Assembly: GCF_003233655.1 (NCBI RefSeq)
Contig: NZ_CP029835.1
Location: 1-64,000 of the forward strand
Length of the DNA: 64,000 nucleotides
Reading direction: 5' to 3'
Source: Azospirillum ramasamyi
Lineage (GTDB): Bacteria; Pseudomonadota; Alphaproteobacteria; Azospirillales; Azospirillaceae
In this document: one piece after another, positions 61,858 through 64,000 of the stretch
How positions within the stretch are numbered: position 1 is the stretch's first letter
How the letters are laid out: the number at the start of each line of letters is the position of its first letter
The notes under the pieces: generated by a model
Databases searched by the model: none
The model's input: only the letters and a program-made list of their open reading frames with translations
Told to the model about the DNA's origin: nothing
Program-made: the position numbers and the translations under genes

Positions 61858-62733
61858 ATGGACAGCACGACTGGAACGCAGGCGGCTCCGGTGGCGTATC
61901 CGCTTGCCGGAAAGCGGGTATGGTCGGATCGGCCCTGGTCCGTCGACTGACGGCCGAAGGCGCGCAACTGCTTACCGTCGACCGCGGCGCGGTCGATCTG
62001 CGCCGCCACGGTGGGCGGCATCCTGGCCAACCATACCCGGCCGGCCGAATTCCTCTATGACAACCTGGCGATCGAGACCAACATCATCCATGGCGCCCAT
62101 CTGGCCGGGGTTGAGAAGCTGATGCTCCTCGGGTCGTCCTGCATCTATCCCAAATTCGCCGACCAGCCGATCGTCGAGAAATCCTTGCTGACCGGTGCTT
62201 TCGAGCCGACCAACCAGTGGTACGCCACCGCGAAAGTCGCCGGCATCAAGCTGTGCCAGGCCTATCGCCGCCAGTATGGCCGCGACTTCATCGCCGTCGT
62301 CCCGACCAACCTCTACGGTCCCGGCGACAACCTCGACCTGGCCGCCAGCCATGTGGTGCCGGCCTTGATACGCAAGATCCAGGCTGCGAAGGCGACCAGG
62401 ACCGGGCCGGTGGGGTTTGGGGAACCGGCCGGCCGCGGCGCGAGTTCCTCTATGTGGACGATGCCGCCGATGCCCTGGTTTTCCTGATGGAGCGTTTCAG
62501 CGGCGAGGAGATCGTCAATGTCGGCTCGGGCGAGGATGTCAGCATCGCCGAGCTGACGGGGATGGTGGCCGCGGCCGTCGGTTACGACGGCGGCTTCCAC
62601 TATGCCGTGGAGAAGCCTGACGGCATGCCGCGCAAAGGCTTGGATGCCTCACGCTGTCTGGCGCTCGGGTGTCGCGCCAGGACATCGCTGCGCGACGGCC
62701 TGGAACGGACATGCGCCTGGTGGAATGCGCAAC
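61858..62733 (+). pseudogene. fcl: Decayed GDP-L-fucose synthase gene
   Basis: The pieces match GDP-4-keto-6-deoxymannose epimerase/reductase, but no single frame covers them. MDSTTGTQAAPVAYPLAGKR runs in one frame. About 21 bp of the dinucleotide-binding loop is then missing, and MVGSALVRRLTAEGAQLLTV continues in another frame. A second deletion precedes TVGGILANHTRPAEFLYDNL (about 62005). A frameshift in a G/T run near 62412 leads to WGTGRPRREFLYVDDAADAL and the C-terminal end RTSLRDGLERTCAWW. The SSCIYPKF and WYATAKVAG active-site segments survive. No gmd is in the window. The gene is inactive unless these differences are sequencing errors. Confidence 0.8.
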
Positions 62734-63107
62734 AACCCGCCTGGTCCCGTTTGCCGGGGCTTCTCGTGGCATGCCGTGCCGGCCCGAACCGAAGGCGGCG
62801 ATCCTGGCTCGGCACCGCCATGACGACGGCAGCCATCCTCCACCCATAAGACATGAACAGATCTTTGATATTGCGCGGAGGCATCCAGAAGTTTTCTGGA
62901 ATCTGGTTTGTCATACTCCTGTATGCACAGTAAATAATTTCAGGTTTTTAATATGACAGCCCCGCTCTTCAATCGTTAACAGCCCGGATTCTGGTGATAC
63001 CCACCTTAAATTATTATACAATGCAGCTTGTTTTCCCTAGACCGCCTTTTACCTTCGAACTATGCTGGCCGATACACTCTTCATGACCCGAGTCTGGCAA
63101 CAATCCT
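62734..63107. other. Intergenic region upstream of the radical SAM gene
   Basis: From about 62850 the sequence is AT-rich with several runs of A/T. TACAAT at 63017-63022 could be a -10 element, without a good -35. No gene is recognised. Confidence 0.45.
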
Positions 63108-64000
63108 ATGAGTCCGAAAGTCGATCTCGTCCTCGTCAACCCTGGTGAGCGGACCAAGATCTATCAGTCCCTCGGGTCAACTCTGACGGCGATCGAACCG
63201 CCGCTGTGGTGCCGGCTGATCGGCGGCTATGTCCGCGACCGCGGCCATTCCATCCACATCATCGACGCCGAGGCCGATCACCTGACCGCCGACCAGGTGG
63301 CGGAGCGCATCGCCGAACTGGCCCCGCGCCTGGTCGCGATGGTGGTGTTCGGCCACCAGCCCTCCGCCTCGACCCAGCAGATGGTCGGAGCCGGGCTGAC
63401 CTGCCGCGCCATCAAGGCGCAGGCGCCCGAGCAGCCGATCATCATCGTCGGCGGCCATGTCGCCGCCCTGCCGGAGCGCACGCTGCGCGAGGAGGCGGTG
63501 GACTTCGCCTGCAACAGCGAAGGACCGGTGACCGTTGCCCAGCTTCTCGACGCGCTGAAGGAACCGGCTCCGCCGCTGCAAACGGTGGAGGGGCTGGTCT
63601 ACCGCGTGGCGGGGAGCGAAGGGGACGCTGATGATGGCGCGATCCGCAGCAATCTCGCCCCGGCCCTGATCAAGGATCTCGACGGCGACCTGCACGGCAA
63701 CGTGTGGGATCTGCTGCCCATGGAGAAGTACCGGGCGCACAACTGGCAGTGCTTCGGCGATCTCGGATCGCGGCAACCCTATGCCTCCATCTACACCTCG
63801 CTCGGCTGCCCCTACAAATGCAGCTTCTGCTGCATCAACGCGCCGTTCGGAGTGAACCGTTACCGCATGCGGTCGCCCGACGCCGTCGTCGCAGAGATCG
63901 ACCGGCTGTACAACGACCATGGCGTCAAGACCTACAAGTTCATCGACGAGATGTTCGTCCTGAACGAACGCCATGTCCTGGCGATCTGCGACCGGCTGAT
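63108..64000 (+). CDS. B12-binding radical SAM protein (3' end outside window)
   Basis: This frame starts at ATG 63108 and remains open to the right edge (297 codons visible). Residues about 5-150 form a cobalamin-binding Rossmann-like domain (LVLVNPGERTKIYQSLG; IIIVGGHVAALPERTL). The radical SAM cluster motif CPYKCSFCC (CxxxCxxC) lies near residue 230, followed by KTYKFIDEMFVLNE. This class includes B12-dependent methyltransferases and enzymes that rearrange or methylate sugars and natural products. The Shine-Dalgarno is weak. In this setting a glycan-modifying role is plausible, but it is not shown. Confidence 0.82.
   Translation, partial: MSPKVDLVLVNPGERTKIYQSLGSTLTAIEPPLWCRLIGGYVRDRGHSIHIIDAEADHLTADQVAERIAELAPRLVAMVVFGHQPSASTQQMVGAGLTCRAIKAQAPEQPIIIVGGHVAALPERTLREEAVDFACNSEGPVTVAQLLDALKEPAPPLQTVEGLVYRVAGSEGDADDGAIRSNLAPALIKDLDGDLHGNVWDLLPMEKYRAHNWQCFGDLGSRQPYASIYTSLGCPYKCSFCCINAPFGVNRYRMRSPDAVVAEIDRLYNDHGVKTYKFIDEMFVLNERHVLAICDRL

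Overview
The window is about 64 kb of GC-rich DNA with dense, overlapping bacterial genes. GC content, codon use and gene content suggest an Azospirillum-like alphaproteobacterium; that assignment is inference, because there is no rRNA or other phylogenetic marker here. Almost everything serves the cell surface: secretion of giant proteins, then a large glycan or glycoprotein biosynthesis island built from several blocks. A few AT-rich stretches (about 47.85-48.95, 58.45-58.8, 61.0-61.85 and 62.85-63.06 kb) stand out and suggest mosaic assembly.

Region 1 (1-20.7 kb) is a secretion locus. A giant adhesin-like protein, cut by the left edge, is made of autotransporter-type beta-strand repeats and Ig-like domains but has no recognisable C-terminal beta-barrel. 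It is followed by a TolC-type outer-membrane lipoprotein, two HlyD-type adaptors and a PqqD-like/M50 protease/HlyD fusion protein. No ABC transporter ATPase is present. Convergent to these is a serralysin-type zinc protease with RTX repeats and nine copies of a roughly 40-residue YLAANPDL-type repeat.

Region 2 (20.8-41.05 kb) is a glycosylation island. It holds glycosyltransferases fused to TPR arrays (two GT41/OGT-like, one GT9-like, one GT4, one fucosyltransferase-like), a double-GT protein, a WavE-family protein and heptose genes (GmhA, and a guanylyltransferase/phosphatase fusion). It also holds a translationally coupled minus-strand set: GDPD-like, HAD, tandem nucleotidyltransferase, a second nucleotidyltransferase-like protein and WavE.

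Region 3 (41.4-46.15 kb) has an SDR epimerase/dehydratase, a TPP-dependent E1 alpha/beta pair without E2 or E3, and a ColD-type PLP dehydratase with His in place of the catalytic Lys. Together they look like a pathway to a two-carbon-branched 3-deoxysugar. A bidirectional terminator closes the block. It is followed by a truncated methylthioadenosine phosphorylase remnant and an intact mtnA.

Region 4 (47.9-61.4 kb) holds the most interesting system. It encodes a sulfotransferase-fold protein, a small tail-fibre/C1q/DUF1566-like cassette, and a minus-strand operon matching the Campylobacter jejuni phosphoramidate (MeOPN) pathway. The operon has a glutamine-kinase-like PEP-synthase relative, a GATase-like hydrolase, a cytidylyltransferase, a methyltransferase, and an APS-kinase-like CDP-amidate kinase candidate. 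The kinase is fused to an N-terminal sulfotransferase-like domain and to modules shared with the upstream glycosyltransferase. The window ends with a decayed GDP-fucose synthase gene and a B12-binding radical SAM gene that runs off the right edge.
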